Positions 44,353 to 55,104 of a DNA stretch of 64,000 nt are shown here, piece by piece. The translations under genes and the position numbers were made by a program. The stretch lies in NCBI RefSeq assembly GCF_000346465.2, contig NC_034016.1, positions 3,121,391-3,185,390 of the forward strand, written 5' to 3'. The notes beneath the pieces were generated by a model that had not been told where the DNA came from, did not search any database, and saw only the letters and a program-made list of their open reading frames with translations. Positions within the stretch are counted from its first letter, which is position 1; each line of letters opens with the position of its first letter. This DNA comes from Prunus persica (lineage: Eukaryota; Streptophyta; Magnoliopsida; Rosales; Rosaceae).

Positions 44353-45108
44353 TGTAAACACGAATTTTCTGCGACAAATGAGACAAGAACACATGTACAA
44401 AATAATATTTGTATTAATGAAATTTAGGGTTACAATCTCTGTATTAAATCCTCTTATTCAATCTCCAAAGTGTTTAAAGAAAATTTGTGTTTAATACAAG
44501 GGTCGTAGAGACTTGATCTTGATCAAACAGGTAGCACAAGGCTTGTTTGGTGTTTGAATTTTTCTAGGGTAGAGGAATCGGCATGTATTTGTTGTGCTTT
44601 GTAGCTCTTCCAAAGTGAGGAACCGGTGTTTGAATTTTGTTTCTTACTTAGTGGAATTTAATTCACCAAAATTTCATTATCTACAATATCATATTTGATT
44701 TGTCCCTTTAACTATTTATAAACTATTTGACGCTTTAATTTTTGTTTCTTCTTAGTGCTTGGTTTGTCTCTGCCCCTGTCTTTCATCTTGAGGCCTCCTA
44801 TTCATCAAATTAAAATCAATTCCGATAATTTGACAATTTAACCAAATTTTCTTCGATTGATTGACTTGATTAATATTTGATTTAAATCAAAGTCAATCAC
44901 ATAAGATTCTTTCCTTTAATTTTGTCTTCACTTTAATCCGTTTAATGCACTCCGTCGGTTGTCAACACGTGTCACTTTTGACAACTAATCCGATTTTGAT
45001 GAGTCGTACGCCACATGGGCGAATTATGGGGCCCACAATTTAATCCCCCAAACCCTAATTAATTTCTTACTTAGTGGAATTTAATTCACCAAAATTTCAT
45101 TGTGTACA
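44353..45108 (-). repeat. Rearranged 5' LTR with an internal copy of the genomic flank
   Basis: 44353-44685 is an LTR copy with an internal deletion, ending in ...TCATTATCTACA. Then 44686-44739 repeats the genomic sequence found after the element (ATATCATATTTGATTTGTCC...). Then 44740-45108 is the LTR from its middle to its end again, followed by the real flank. See findings. Confidence 0.85.
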
Positions 45109-45164
45109 ATATCATATTTGATTTGTCCCTTTAACTATTTATAAACTATCTGACGCTTTAATAT

Positions 45165-45312
45165 TTTTTAATATTTTATAATATAAGTGATAGTCTAAAT
45201 CACAAGGATGGGGAGAATTTTCACACACACACTACCAAAGTAACATGGACGTTCAAACCTGAGGCCACTAGTCTACAAATCAATGTCATTTTTCTCTGGG
45301 TTAGACCCGATT
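45165..45312 (-). mobile_element. SINE, minus strand
   Basis: On minus: TCTAACCCAGAGAAAAATG head, box B-like CAGGTTTGAACGTCC, a (TG)n patch, then GATTTAGACTATCACTTATATT, matching the 13022-13174 copy. The A-tail has degenerated. Confidence 0.55.
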
Positions 45313-45314
45313 AG

Positions 45315-45625
45315 TATGCTTTTTACAATTTTCAAATCCTGACGTTTAGTTTTCTTCATATTTTACTTGCAATTTGTTTTGTGAAGTACTAATTATTACA
45401 CGTAGCGAATTAGTGATCACTAAACAATGAATAAAAAAATCAGAATAATTTATGTTCTCCTTTTCTATCATTGGTAATGGTAAACCAAGCATATGGGAAC
45501 TAACATCTGTCTCCAAATGAACATCCACATGAGCAAATTATTTTTGTTGTAGGTATCAATCACATGTATAAAAGCTTCAATCAAGAAGAAAAAGAAAAAG
45601 AACATAAAGCTATCTCGTCTTTTTT
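45315..45625. repeat. Dispersed repeat copy 2 (paired with 12397-12712)
   Basis: See the copy at 12397. It differs by small indels such as doubling of TGGTAA and loss of a few bases. As in copy 1, its left border abuts a SINE, here in the opposite orientation. Confidence 0.75.
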
Positions 45626-46703
45626 TATAAATTTTGTTATCAGTGCAACAATTACTTATACTTTTGGAGAACCAACAATTTTTTTTTTTTGTCGAGGAGA
45701 CCAACAATATAAACTGATACTTTGAAAAATAAAATTGTTATAGACAGCTTGAGAAAATCGGAAAGGGATAGAAAAAGAAAAGTACAAAGAAGATAGAATG
45801 AAAGGTTCAATTTCGACCACATAAGCAACAAGACCTTCGACCAACAAAGAAAAAAGGAACAAGACCAATAATCGTAACGCGACAGCACAACAACAACACT
45901 AAAAAGGATGTCATGTCTCTTTGAAAGAAGTTTTGGTTAGGGAAAGGGAGGACCATGTCGTGTTTCACATGCTTGTCTTCCATTTTTCGTTCCGAGATAT
46001 TGCCATGTACAAATAAAACTCTTATTAAAACTCCGATTTTTCGTTTTGAATTTGAGTGTTTTTTCAGAGATATGATTTTTGAAAAAATATCTATAAAAAT
46101 TATTCGAATAATTAAAATACAATGTAAAATTATCTTCACAAAAATATTCATCAAATACACTTATTTGAATAATCTCTCAATTAAAGCTATTTCTGATAAA
46201 TCAATTACATATACATAGCTCAAAGTGTATTATTTTTTTCTAACATAACATGCACAACATTTTGAAGTCATCAAAGTGTAGGATGATCATGATCCTATAG
46301 AGTCATGATTACCCCCACTTTTATTGGTTGAATTTCTGAATCTTGGATAACATATTGTGGGCCATAGCCATAGATGAGCTGTGCTAGGGAGTGAGTATCT
46401 GGGGGTGAATATACTCTTGCCGACACAACCCCAAGCTCCAACTGCCATTCAAACGAGCTCCACCACCGGCCATAATAAATTATCTTAGTCAAGAAGAAAA
46501 GGAGGGATTTGGTTCCCACCTCAACTTTTTAGGGTTTATCTCCTTTTCCCTGAAAATCATCTTGTATTAGTGTTTGTCCTGTTTCAATTTCTCTCTCACC
46601 TCACACCTATCCAACTATGTTAATTTGATTGGATAACGTGTCAGATTTTATGCAAAGAGGACCCATTTATCCATAAGTAGTTGGGTCAGTTCACTCACCA
46701 CAC
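45626..46703. other. Intergenic
   Basis: AT-rich. Minus 46295-46519 has a 74-residue frame ending ...YGPQYVIQDSEIQPIKVG that looks somewhat protein-like but matches nothing I recognise; no promoter or splice support is seen. Confidence 0.35.
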
Positions 46704-46862
46704 CTTTTTTTTTTTTTTTTTTTTATATAATTTTTTTTTAAATATAAGCGATATTGAAGGAGTCGGATTTTCTCACACTGAAAATGTGTCGAGTTTCAAA
46801 CCTGAAACTACTGATCTGCAAGTCCCATGTTCACCACTCACCCATAACTTAACACATCACAC
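46704..46862 (-). mobile_element. SINE-like element, minus strand
   Basis: A T-run on plus (46707-46724) is the A-tail. On minus it has CAGGTTTGAAACTCG (box B-like) and ends with ATATCGCTTATATTTAAAAAAA, as in the other family members. Confidence 0.55.
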
Positions 46863-47239
46863 ATGCTTACAAATCATTTTTATTTTTATAGAGCTTGAAG
46901 TTTATAATAAATTGGTTAATTAACATAGGTTTTCAGTAACAAAACATAAGTTTTCGATGAAATTATAAATTTTATAGCCACCTTGATCACAATTATCACA
47001 AACTATTACTTGATCCAAGAGAAGTAGACGGCAATCCGCAACAGTCATTTATCTGTGAATTATTTCTCACTACCAGATGGCCCCAACCAGAGCATTTCCT
47101 CCACTTATTCTCTCTCTTACTCCAACATGGATTAAGGGGGGGCAGCAAATTAGCAATCTTGCCGGAATGTTTTCCTACTGATTAGTGTCTGAACGCTTAA
47201 TTTTATCTATTTTAAATATATATCTATATATATATATAT

Positions 47240-47785
47240 AAAATAAAAGGTAGAGAATGGTAAAATATTCAAAATACCAAAAAATATCATTGGTTAATGT
47301 AAATATTAAGAATTGAAATTATTAATTAAAAAAATTAAAATTAAGAGAAAAATCAGAAAGAATCCTATTTTTATTACCCATTATCTTTTTAATTCTAAAA
47401 TAAATTTAATTTTTTTTTAAAAAAAAAGCATCTCACAGGCGCTGAAGCGCGTGTGAAGAGGCTAGTATAAAATAATAAAAAAACCAAATGACAAAGTTTA
47501 TGTTCAATGAGATGCTTGAATGTTTATTAATAGACTAACCTCTTCACATGCGCTTCTGCTCTTGCGAGATCCTTTTTTTTAAAATTAACATTTATTTTAG
47601 AATTAAAAAAATAAGGGCCTTTTATCTGATTTTTCTTTTATTTTTAATTTTTTTAATATGAAAAAGTATGAATTTACCATATTATTCTCATTTAATTAAT
47701 AATTTCAATTCTTAATGTTTACATTAACCAAAAGTATTTTCTGGTATTTTAATTGTTTTACCATTCTCTAACTTTTACTATATAT
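47240..47785. repeat. Long inverted repeat (foldback element), ~230-bp arms
   Basis: The left arm (47240-47465) and right arm (47525-47785) are reverse complements over most of their length. Shared pieces include TAGAGAATGGTAAAA, GGTTAATGTAAA, TTAAGAATTGAAATTATTAATTAAA, TTTTTTTAATTCTAAAATAAAT and GTGAAGAGGYTAGT. The spacer is ~60 bases. The right arm has a ~40-base insertion. Both outer borders run into (TA)n tracts. Non-coding; probably a foldback or MITE-like element. Confidence 0.85.
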
Positions 47786-47799
47786 ATATATAGATTATT

Positions 47800-48190
47800 T
47801 ATCATGAAAACAAAATAAAATAACATATATAAAAATTATTCCATATAGAATTTAATATTCAACTATTTCTTCTACATGCCAAAAATGTCGCGTTGAACTT
47901 AACATCTAACAACTGCAATGACCCGAACAATAAAGGAAGCTACTGCTCTGGCCATGTCTATCTACCAATGAGTTCAGTCCACGAATTTCTTAAATAAAAC
48001 TAGATTTGAATTATTTTGATGGCATTTTGTGACTCTCATTCTGCATTATAGTATAATAATATAATACGATTTAACTCATATAATATGAATACAATTGTCT
48101 ACTTTTTATTAAAGAAAATGTTATCATAATACCCCACCTTAGATGGGTATCTACCCATCACTTTACATTTCAATTTATAGAGAGGACAGC
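47800..48190. other. Upstream region of ASR gene 1
   Basis: AT-rich; no coding feature. The promoter module follows at 48191. Confidence 0.35.
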
Positions 48191-48231
48191 AAATCCTAAC
48201 CGTTCACCAAAGCATGGCACGTGGCAAAATC
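48191..48231 (+). promoter_or_regulatory. ASR promoter module with G-box
   Basis: It contains AACCGTTCACCAAAGCATGG followed by CACGTGGC. The CACGTG at 48218-48223 is a G-box/ABRE core (bZIP site), fitting ABA or stress control of ASR genes. A related module occurs twice upstream of ASR gene 2 (53362-53443, 53470-53547). It lies ~510 bases before the ATG. Confidence 0.6.
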
Positions 48232-48625
48232 AAGATTATCCAATTTTAAGATATTTATTATTAGGAAAAAATTTTAAAAATATCACTTGTACTTATATAT
48301 AATTTCAATTTGTCACTCAAAGAAAATTTCTAAAGAGATATTATTTTGATTTATCGAAATTCCTAAATTAGAATATGTGGCATGTAAAACACACGCAGAA
48401 TTTTGGATAGAGTTACAGTGCCATACGACAAATTAAGCATTTTGAAAAATTGAGATGTGAGTTCTCTTAAATATTTGTTTTACGATGATGAAATTGTAGA
48501 TGTGACATTTATAAGGTTTTCCCCTTCCTTAAAAAATCAAACCACTTTTAACCTAAGGTTATATTTGAGCATGCGACAGGAGAGAGTGAAGAGCCGAGGA
48601 AAAGAAGTTTCGCACCAGCGCATTT

Positions 48626-48633
48626 ATAAATAC
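48626..48633 (+). promoter_or_regulatory. TATA box of ASR gene 1
   Basis: TATAAATA about 110 bases before the ATG at 48737, predicting a start near 48655 and a leader of ~80 bases. Confidence 0.65.
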
Positions 48634-48736
48634 CCACCACCATGCACCCAACTGTCTCACACCATCAAAACCTCTTCTCATATTAATCTTGCTCTCCATC
48701 GTCCCGTTTCCGATATAATACCCAAAATACCCCGCC

Positions 48737-49783
48737 ATGTCTGAGGAGAAGCACCACCACGGCCTCTTCCACCACCACAAGGATGAAGACAGACCCATTG
48801 AAACCTCAGACTACCCTCAGTCTGGTGGTTACTCTGATGAAGGACGTACAGGCAGCGGCTACGGTGGTGGTGGTGGCTACGGCGATGGTGGTGGCGGCTA
48901 CGGGGACAACACTGCTTATTCTGGTGAAGGACGTCCCGGCAGCGGCTACGGTGGTGGTGGCGGCTATGGAGAGAGCGCTGATTACTCAGATGGCGGCCGT
49001 TACAAGGAGACCGCTGCATATGGCACCACTGGCACCCATGAATCTGAAATTGACTACAAGAAGGAGGAGAAGCACCACAAGCATCTTGAGCACCTAAGCG
49101 AGGCCGGGGCTGCTGCTGCTGGTGTTTTTGCCCTGGTATGGATTTAACCACCTTTTATATATGAATCTTCTAATTTTGTTCATGATTTTAGTTATATATT
49201 AACCTTAAATGTGAAGGATCACAGTCAGAAATTCATACATTTTCAAGGCTCATTTCCCAATAACTAATTAATCATGCATAGTAAGCAGATCATTGTATAC
49301 AACGGTTGTATGTAAGAATTTCTCGACGAAGCAGGGCGAATGCTTTTAAGCTCCTTAGGCCTTGTCAACATAACAAGAGAAGTGTGAAGAGTAAATCTTC
49401 TCAAGTATCAAATGGATTAAGTTTTTCTGAGACTAATGTAATTAAGATCTGTCCCAGAAATAATTTGACAAAATTATAAAGATATTTTCATTTAACAATT
49501 GTATCCAGATGAGACATATAATACAATTAAAATACCAGATCCTAATTAATTAACTCTTATTTAATTTAATAATGATCATGAGATGTGATGTGATGTGCAG
49601 CATGAGAAGCACGAGTCAAAGAAAGACCCAGAGCATGCTCACAGGCACAAGATAGAGGAGGAGATTGCTGCAGCAGCTGCAGTTGGGTCTGGTGGGTTTG
49701 CCTTCCATGAGCATCATGAGAAGAAAGAGGCAAAGGAAGAAGAGGAAGAGTCTCATGGAAAGAAGCACCACCATCTCTTCTAA
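48737..49783 (+). CDS. ABA/WDS-domain ASR protein, gene 1 (two exons)
   Basis: Exons 48737-49135 and 49601-49783; the 465-bp intron has GT/AG borders and is phase 0. Product 193 residues. N-terminal His-rich [18 protein letters not shown] (Zn-binding in characterised ASRs), then glycine/tyrosine-rich repeats ([20 protein letters not shown]; about 45-85), then the ABA/WDS domain with [20 protein letters not shown] (about 107-127) continuing after the intron as [20 protein letters not shown] and a Lys/Glu/His-rich tail ending [12 protein letters not shown] proteins are small hydrophilic, largely disordered stress proteins acting as chaperones in the cytosol and as DNA-binding regulators in the nucleus. 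The TATA box and G-box module fit ABA/drought induction. ASR gene 2 lies 4.6 kb downstream on the same strand. Confidence 0.95.
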
Positions 49784-51285
49784 ATCTACAAATAAATACT
49801 ATATTTTATATTTATATATTGTGATTTTACTTATCTGTTATGAGTGAGGTTTGATCTCAACAATGTTATAATTGTTGAGTGCTTATGTGTGCTTGTTATA
49901 TGAGTGCTATGTATCTATCTATTTCTCGTTGTTGATAATAAATAATATCGTTTACTTGATGTTAATTTCTATATTATTAATTGGTCTTCTTTTTTCTTCT
50001 AAGATAGAAAATATTATTGTTCTCTTCTTGTGGTGGTGGTGGGTGTTATCTTAGCCTCTTCTTAAGGATATTGCCTCTCTCTTTCTTTGGAAGGAGACAT
50101 TCTTACTTAGTGCAAATCACAATTTGACATATATGTAAAAATAATTCATAAAAAGCACCAAAACAAAAATCTCAACATACATATTAATCTGTGATTGGCA
50201 GAAAAATAGAAGCTCTTATTTCCAGGGAGTGAGGCAAGTATTTTGCCCTCCTTAATTTCCATCAAGGTCACGATTTATTTTGTCAATCCCAACTTTAGTA
50301 AATTGACTTAGCAAGTATCTGGCCCTATCAGAGAACAATACGTGGATATTGTGCACTTGATTTTCAATCGTGAGACCATCATGTTCACAATAGTGCCATT
50401 TAATATAAACATAAATTAATTATTATTTTTATAATATTTTATACAAGAGATACTGGAGAAGGAGGAAACTTAAGATCTTATATGGAGGAGTAAATTGGGG
50501 CTTCACTAAATTAATTGAATATGATATTTTACTCTCGTGAAGAATTTCTTGAATACGTGATATTAGAGTCTTTAGATGAGCGAAACCGCATATAATTATA
50601 ATATATATATATATATATTTAGGATCCATATATTTAATTTATTAATTTTTATATCGTATAGTATAAATCCATCTTCTAGTCTCTTTCATGTGAAGTAAAG
50701 GGTCCCGGGGAATAATGATAAAAGCAATTATGTCTTTCTCTTCCTTCTTCGTGCCATTTAAGCCAAAACGTAGGGTAGCCATCCATTACATAACGAATTT
50801 TTGTTTATGAAAAGTATTACCTTCATCAAAATCACGGAAAAATGACTAAATAGCTCTCTTAAAAAACCCTTTCCATTTAACAATGATGAAAGTAAAATAT
50901 GCTCACATTACAAGTGAGCAATGAGGGGTTGACTCTAATGACCCTATACCTTCTTTCCTCCCAATAATAATTTTGAGTGAATGTGCAACTCAAATTTTAA
51001 CTCTCTTTATCATTCTTATCACAAATCGTACTTGAAATTTTCGAAATTCATCATTTTAGTCCCCCACATTGCAAATCGATCAATATGACGTTTTAGTACA
51101 TACCTTGCCACCTTGGCTCATAAGATAAGGGAAGGCGGTGGATAGATTATTGTCTTGGAATTTTTCAAATGACAACGATGGAATTTAAGAAACCCATATT
51201 CCATAATTATTTGCAAGAAAAACTTATAATCTTTTTTTGGGTTTATGTATCCAAATGTAAGGGATTAGTGTGTGTGTATATATAT
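49784..51285. other. ASR gene 1 3' flank and intergenic
   Basis: AT-rich; no gene recognised. Short (TA)n runs at 50595-50620 and (GTGGTG) near 50030. Confidence 0.35.
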
Positions 51286-51672
51286 ATCCCTTTTATTGAT
51301 GGATTCTTCAAATAATTTTATTTGAGGGACGCACTACCATACGAATTTTTTTGCAACGATCCAAACAATCTATTTTTTAAGTCTTCATTCATAGATCATC
51401 TTTACAAAAAATTAGACAAATCGAAAACTGATTAGACATCCAATTGTGTCTTACAAAATCAATGAACATGGGCTTCAAGAAGGTACTAAAATTTTAATTA
51501 TTTAATTGAGTGGTCAAATTATATCAGATTGAAGTGATTTTTTATAGAGATGATATTTGAATGAATATCTACAAAATAGAAGGTTTGGATTAGTAAAATA
51601 TAATCCGGAGTAGGCCCTACAAGAGTGTCTCTCAAATAAGCTTATTTGAGGGATCCCTCAATGAAAGCTCTT

Positions 51673-51674
<2 letters not shown>
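51286..51674. mobile_element. MITE with ~45-bp imperfect TIRs set in (TA)n
   Basis: The left end (CTTTTATTGATGGATTCTTCAAATAATTTTATTTGAGGGACGCAC region, 51290-51334) and the reverse complement of the right end (CTTTCATTGAGGGATCCCTCAAATAAGC, then TTATTTGAGAGACACTC) are clearly related. Both borders lie in (TA)n, so the target duplication cannot be separated from the microsatellite. Confidence 0.7.
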
Positions 51675-51704
<30 letters not shown>

Positions 51705-51758
51705 TTTTTTATTGCGTACTTCAATTTTATGCAAATGTTAAATCCATCATACTATCTA

Positions 51759-52660
51759 GGGGTGGGCATGGTACGGTATAGTATGGTATTAAGCATGTAC
51801 CACTACCGATACCGGAAATTTAAATCGGTATGGTACGGTATAGAATTATGATTTGCTAAAATTTGTACCGTACCGTACCATGCCAAATCGGTATCAGTAC
51901 AGTATCGGTACCATTTCGACACTAAAATGACACAACTAAAAAATGAACTAATTCAATATTCAACACATTCATTCACCAAAATAAGTGACGCCTAAGTTAC
52001 AAATTCAAAGATATTTTAGCTACTGATATTTTAGGCAGGGCTCGGCCCAGGGTCATTCCTTGTTAGTTTAGTTTGTTGTCGGCTTAGTCCTACCATTTAA
52101 CCAAAAGAAAAAAAGCCTCCATCTTAATCAAGATTCTAAGTGACTTTTCTACTAACAAAAAGTAAAGAGTCCAAGGATAATCCTAAAATCAAATGGTGAT
52201 AGGCACTAATTTTATTAAGAGATAAAAGTACATACTATTTCTTTCTTTTCTTTCACTCAAGGAGTCTTGGTTGAATACTTTACAACTATTTTATTTATTA
52301 TATTCTCATCATGAAAACCTTTTCACCTATAAATCAAAAATTACTAATTGAGTTGCTTGAAGAAAGATGACTTTTGCCAAATAAATCAAAGAAAAAGCTT
52401 TTAATTATCAAATGAATCAAAGAAAAAGGCTCTATAAACAAACACACAAAGGCAATCAAAATTATATTTAAGTACTATTCAGTACGGTACGGTATTGACC
52501 GGTACCAAAATCTTGATACCGCTACTATACCATACTCTATTGGTATGGTATGGTACGGTACCAAATATCTTCCCATACCAAATGAAACGGTATGAAATTG
52601 GTATGGTATGGTACGGTTATGGTATGGTTTCGGTATTTCGGTTTAAGATGCCCACCCCTA
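51759..52660. mobile_element. hAT-type MITE with GGTACGGTA subterminal repeats
   Basis: About 900 bp. The ends GGGGTGGGCAT and ATGCCCACCCC are inverted. The flanks ACTATCTA at 51751-51758 and 52661-52668 are an 8-bp duplication; two extra bases (TA) remain on the right. Both subterminal zones are packed with GGTATGGTAC/GTACCATACC motifs in both orientations; the middle ~480 bp is AT-rich and non-coding. The TIR matches that of the MITE at 10534-11117. Confidence 0.88.
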
Positions 52661-52668
52661 ACTATCTA

Positions 52669-53325
52669 GCTTTCAATGACTAAACGGTCAAATGGTATTA
52701 ATTCTACACCCTCAATTTTTTGGTAAAAATCTTGTTCGATAGAGAGAAAGCTCGATACCTATTTGATAGGTGTTTTTATAAATTTAAAAAAAAAAAATTA
52801 GGCATGATTTTGTAATACAATATTCGTTCAGGTTAAGAATGGTAAATTAACCTTTATTTTTCTTTCTGACATCAACGGGGTGAGGGCACTGGCGGACCCA
52901 TAAATTTTTTAGCGGAGGTGCAATATTGACTAAGTATGAAAAATAGTTTTTCGGAATAGTCATCTTCTCAAGATAATTTTTGGCGTCTTTTATTCCTTAC
53001 ACATCAAATAAGAAAACTTGATTTTATGAGATTTTAGTATGAAGTATATATTGACTTAATGAGCCATCATTTTTAGCCTAAATCGTATTTTGCACTAAAA
53101 CCGATTTTTCATATTTTGATTTGGTAGGAATTTGATTTTCTAATATTTTTATTTGAATCCAAATGGGAAGTACTTCCTAAATTAATGTAACCGCCACTAG
53201 GGGGTGGGGGGTGGGGAGTGGGGGAGAGAAACCTACTGGCATCCGTTGACAATAAATAGAAATATATTTAGTTTTCAAGGTGTAATAAGTGAAAAGTTTT
53301 TTTTGAAGAAATGTCTTCCATACCG
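52669..53325. other. Upstream region of ASR gene 2
   Basis: No gene. A G-rich GGGGGTGGGGGGTGGGGAGTGGGG tract at about 53200-53224 is a strong G-quadruplex candidate on the plus strand. Confidence 0.4.
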
Positions 53326-53326
53326 G

Positions 53327-53361
<35 letters not shown>

Positions 53362-53363
<2 letters not shown>

Positions 53364-53547
53364 AAACAATCCAGACCGTCCACCAAGGCTTGGATAACTA
53401 GCAAATCATGTGATGTGGCAAGAGCAAGAGAGCCCCACTTCAGGGGGGAGAGAGAAGAGAGAGAGAGATCCAAACGAATCCAGACCGTCTACCAAGGCAT
53501 GGATAGGTAGCCATGCATGTGGCAAGAGCAAGAGAGCCCCACTTTAG
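53362..53547 (+). promoter_or_regulatory. Duplicated ASR promoter module
   Basis: Two ~80-bp copies (53362-53443 and 53470-53547) share CCAAAC, AATCCAGACCGTCYACCAAGG, TGTGGCAAGAGCAAGAGAGC and CCCCACTT, separated by a GA-rich spacer and preceded by a (GA)n run at 53328-53360. They resemble the single module at ASR gene 1, but the G-box is degraded to GATGTGGC/CATGTGGC. Confidence 0.65.
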
Positions 53548-53628
53548 GTGGATATTTTACGTACGAGCTTGTGATAGAGAAGAGCCACAAATTAAAGCCA
53601 GAAAGAGAGTTTTGGGACATCCAACGCT

Positions 53629-53636
53629 TATATAAG
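53629..53636 (+). promoter_or_regulatory. TATA box of ASR gene 2
   Basis: TATATAAG about 100 bases before the ATG at 53734, a spacing similar to gene 1. Confidence 0.65.
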
Positions 53637-53733
53637 CCCCCCTATCACCATGCATACCCAACGCAACACCCCTTACCTCATAATCTTCCTTCATCCTCGC
53701 ATTTTCTTCAAAATACCCAAAATACCCCTCAAC

Positions 53734-54846
53734 ATGGCTAACCAGGAACAGCACCGCCTCGGCCTCTTCAACCAGGACAGAGAAGAAGACAAATCCTCAT
53801 CCTTCTCTCAGCCCGGTTATGGAGATCAAGGCCGCACTGGTGGTGGTTACGGCGACAGCACTGGCTATGGCGACTCCACTGGTTACTCTTCTCAAGGACG
53901 TGCCGGTGGTGGTGGCGGCGGCTATGGCGACAACACGGATTACTCCGGTGAAGGACGCCGTACTGGCGGAGGAGGCTACGGCGGCAGCACTGATTACTCT
54001 GGTGGTGAAGAGCGTCGTGCTAGTGGCGGCGGTGGCTATGGCGACAGTTACTCTGGTGAAGGACGTCGTACCGGCGGCGGCGGCTATGGAGACAGCACTG
54101 ATTACTCTGGTGAAGGACGTCGTACCGGTGGGGGCGGCGGTGGATACGGAGACAGTTACTCTAGTGAGAGACGTACTCAAAATGTCGGTGGCGACGGAGA
54201 CAGTTACTCGGAAGAAGGACACGGGGGCCGTGGCGAGACCACTGCTTACTCTTCTGATGGGCCCCGCGGCGGACAGCACAGTGAGACGTCTGAAACCTAT
54301 GGGTCTCGTGACTCTGGAGACTACAAGAAGCAGGAGAAGCACCACAAACATCTCGAGGAACTTGGGGAGCTAGGTTCTGCTGCTGCCGGCACTTATGCAT
54401 TGGTAGATTAATGTTTCAACCCTATTTTTCTGATTTAATTTATTATTTTAATTAGGCATACTAATTGTGGATTTATGATCATTCTCAAAGGCATATTAGT
54501 GCGCATGATTTGTGATCTTATTGACAAAATATATAATTGCCAATCCTACTTTGCGTTCACATAAGTATAATGATTATGTAATTTCCATTTTTTTTTCAAA
54601 CACTATTGAAAATATAAAAGGAGAAACTTTGACCATAAAGTTGTTTTTTTTTTTTTTCGGCAGTATGAGAAGCACGAGGCAAAGAAAGACCCAGAGCATG
54701 CTCGCAGGCACAGGATAGAGGAGGAGATTGGGGCAACGGGGGCAGTTGGTTCGGGTGGGTATGCCTTCCACGAGCATCATGAGGAGAAAGAGTCAGAGAG
54801 AGAAGAGGAAGAGTCTCATGGAAAGAAGCACCACCACCTCTTCTAA
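53734..54846 (+). CDS. ABA/WDS-domain ASR protein, gene 2 (two exons, expanded Gly-rich region)
   Basis: Exons 53734-54402 and 54664-54846; 261-bp intron, GT/AG, phase 0. Product 283 residues, longer than most ASRs. The start is the ATG giving [20 protein letters not shown]; an upstream in-frame ATG at 53650 lies close after the TATA box and is likely leader. Residues ~30-200 hold 8-9 imperfect repeats such as [18 protein letters not shown]. The C-terminal ABA/WDS domain starts with [18 protein letters not shown], continues after the intron as [20 protein letters not shown] and ends HGKKHHHLF, identical in its last residues to gene 1. Exon 2 is 60 codons plus stop in both genes. The N-terminal His cluster of gene 1 is mostly replaced (HRLGLFNQD). 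It is a tandem paralogue, probably a stress/ABA-responsive disordered protein. Confidence 0.95.
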
Positions 54847-55104
54847 ATAATCTAAATTAATCAATATCGATCTTTATTGATTACCTATTTAAGTGGTTAA
54901 TTATTTGTGTGCATCCCTTCAATTATTTGTGTGATGTTTAATTATGATGAATACTCAGTATTTTGTTTCTGAGAATTGATGCATGTTGAGTGTATAAGTA
55001 AGACTCTTTGTTTAAAGGGTCAGTATATATCCTGTTTTCTTTTAGCATGTCATGTATTTAATTGTTAATCGTTTACTCGGTGTAACTTTTACATAATTTT
55101 TTAG

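Larger units (their letters stand above)
38442..45108 (-). mobile_element. Gag-only LTR retrotransposon (TR-GAG type), minus strand
   Basis: Left LTR 38442-39165 (724 bp), right LTR 44353-45108, both TGTAAACACGAA...TACA, with a perfect target duplication ATATC (38437-38441 and 45109-45113). Primer-binding site on minus at 44331-44350 (TTTGGCACGCCTAGTGGGAC); purine tract on minus at 39166-39180. Coding on minus is gag-like only: 43826-44146 (N-terminal), 43328-43684 (with PPKFMQFDGKGNPKQHVAHF), 42924-43244 (retrotrans_gag core with EREFLNRFY and [10 protein letters not shown]) and 42342-42620 (HPVEKCFVLKDLIMKLA). Frameshifts separate them. No protease, reverse transcriptase or integrase is seen in the remaining ~3 kb, which instead holds two tandem arrays. 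It would depend on a helper Ty3/Gypsy element. Confidence 0.88.

Noticed and set aside
46295..46519. 74-residue minus-strand frame with protein-like composition
   Set aside because: No recognised family, no promoter, no splice support; left as intergenic.
53797..54373. 184-residue frames overlapping ASR 2 on both strands (Thr/Val/Ala-rich)
   Set aside because: Shadows of the glycine-rich repeat codons of ASR 2 read in other frames.
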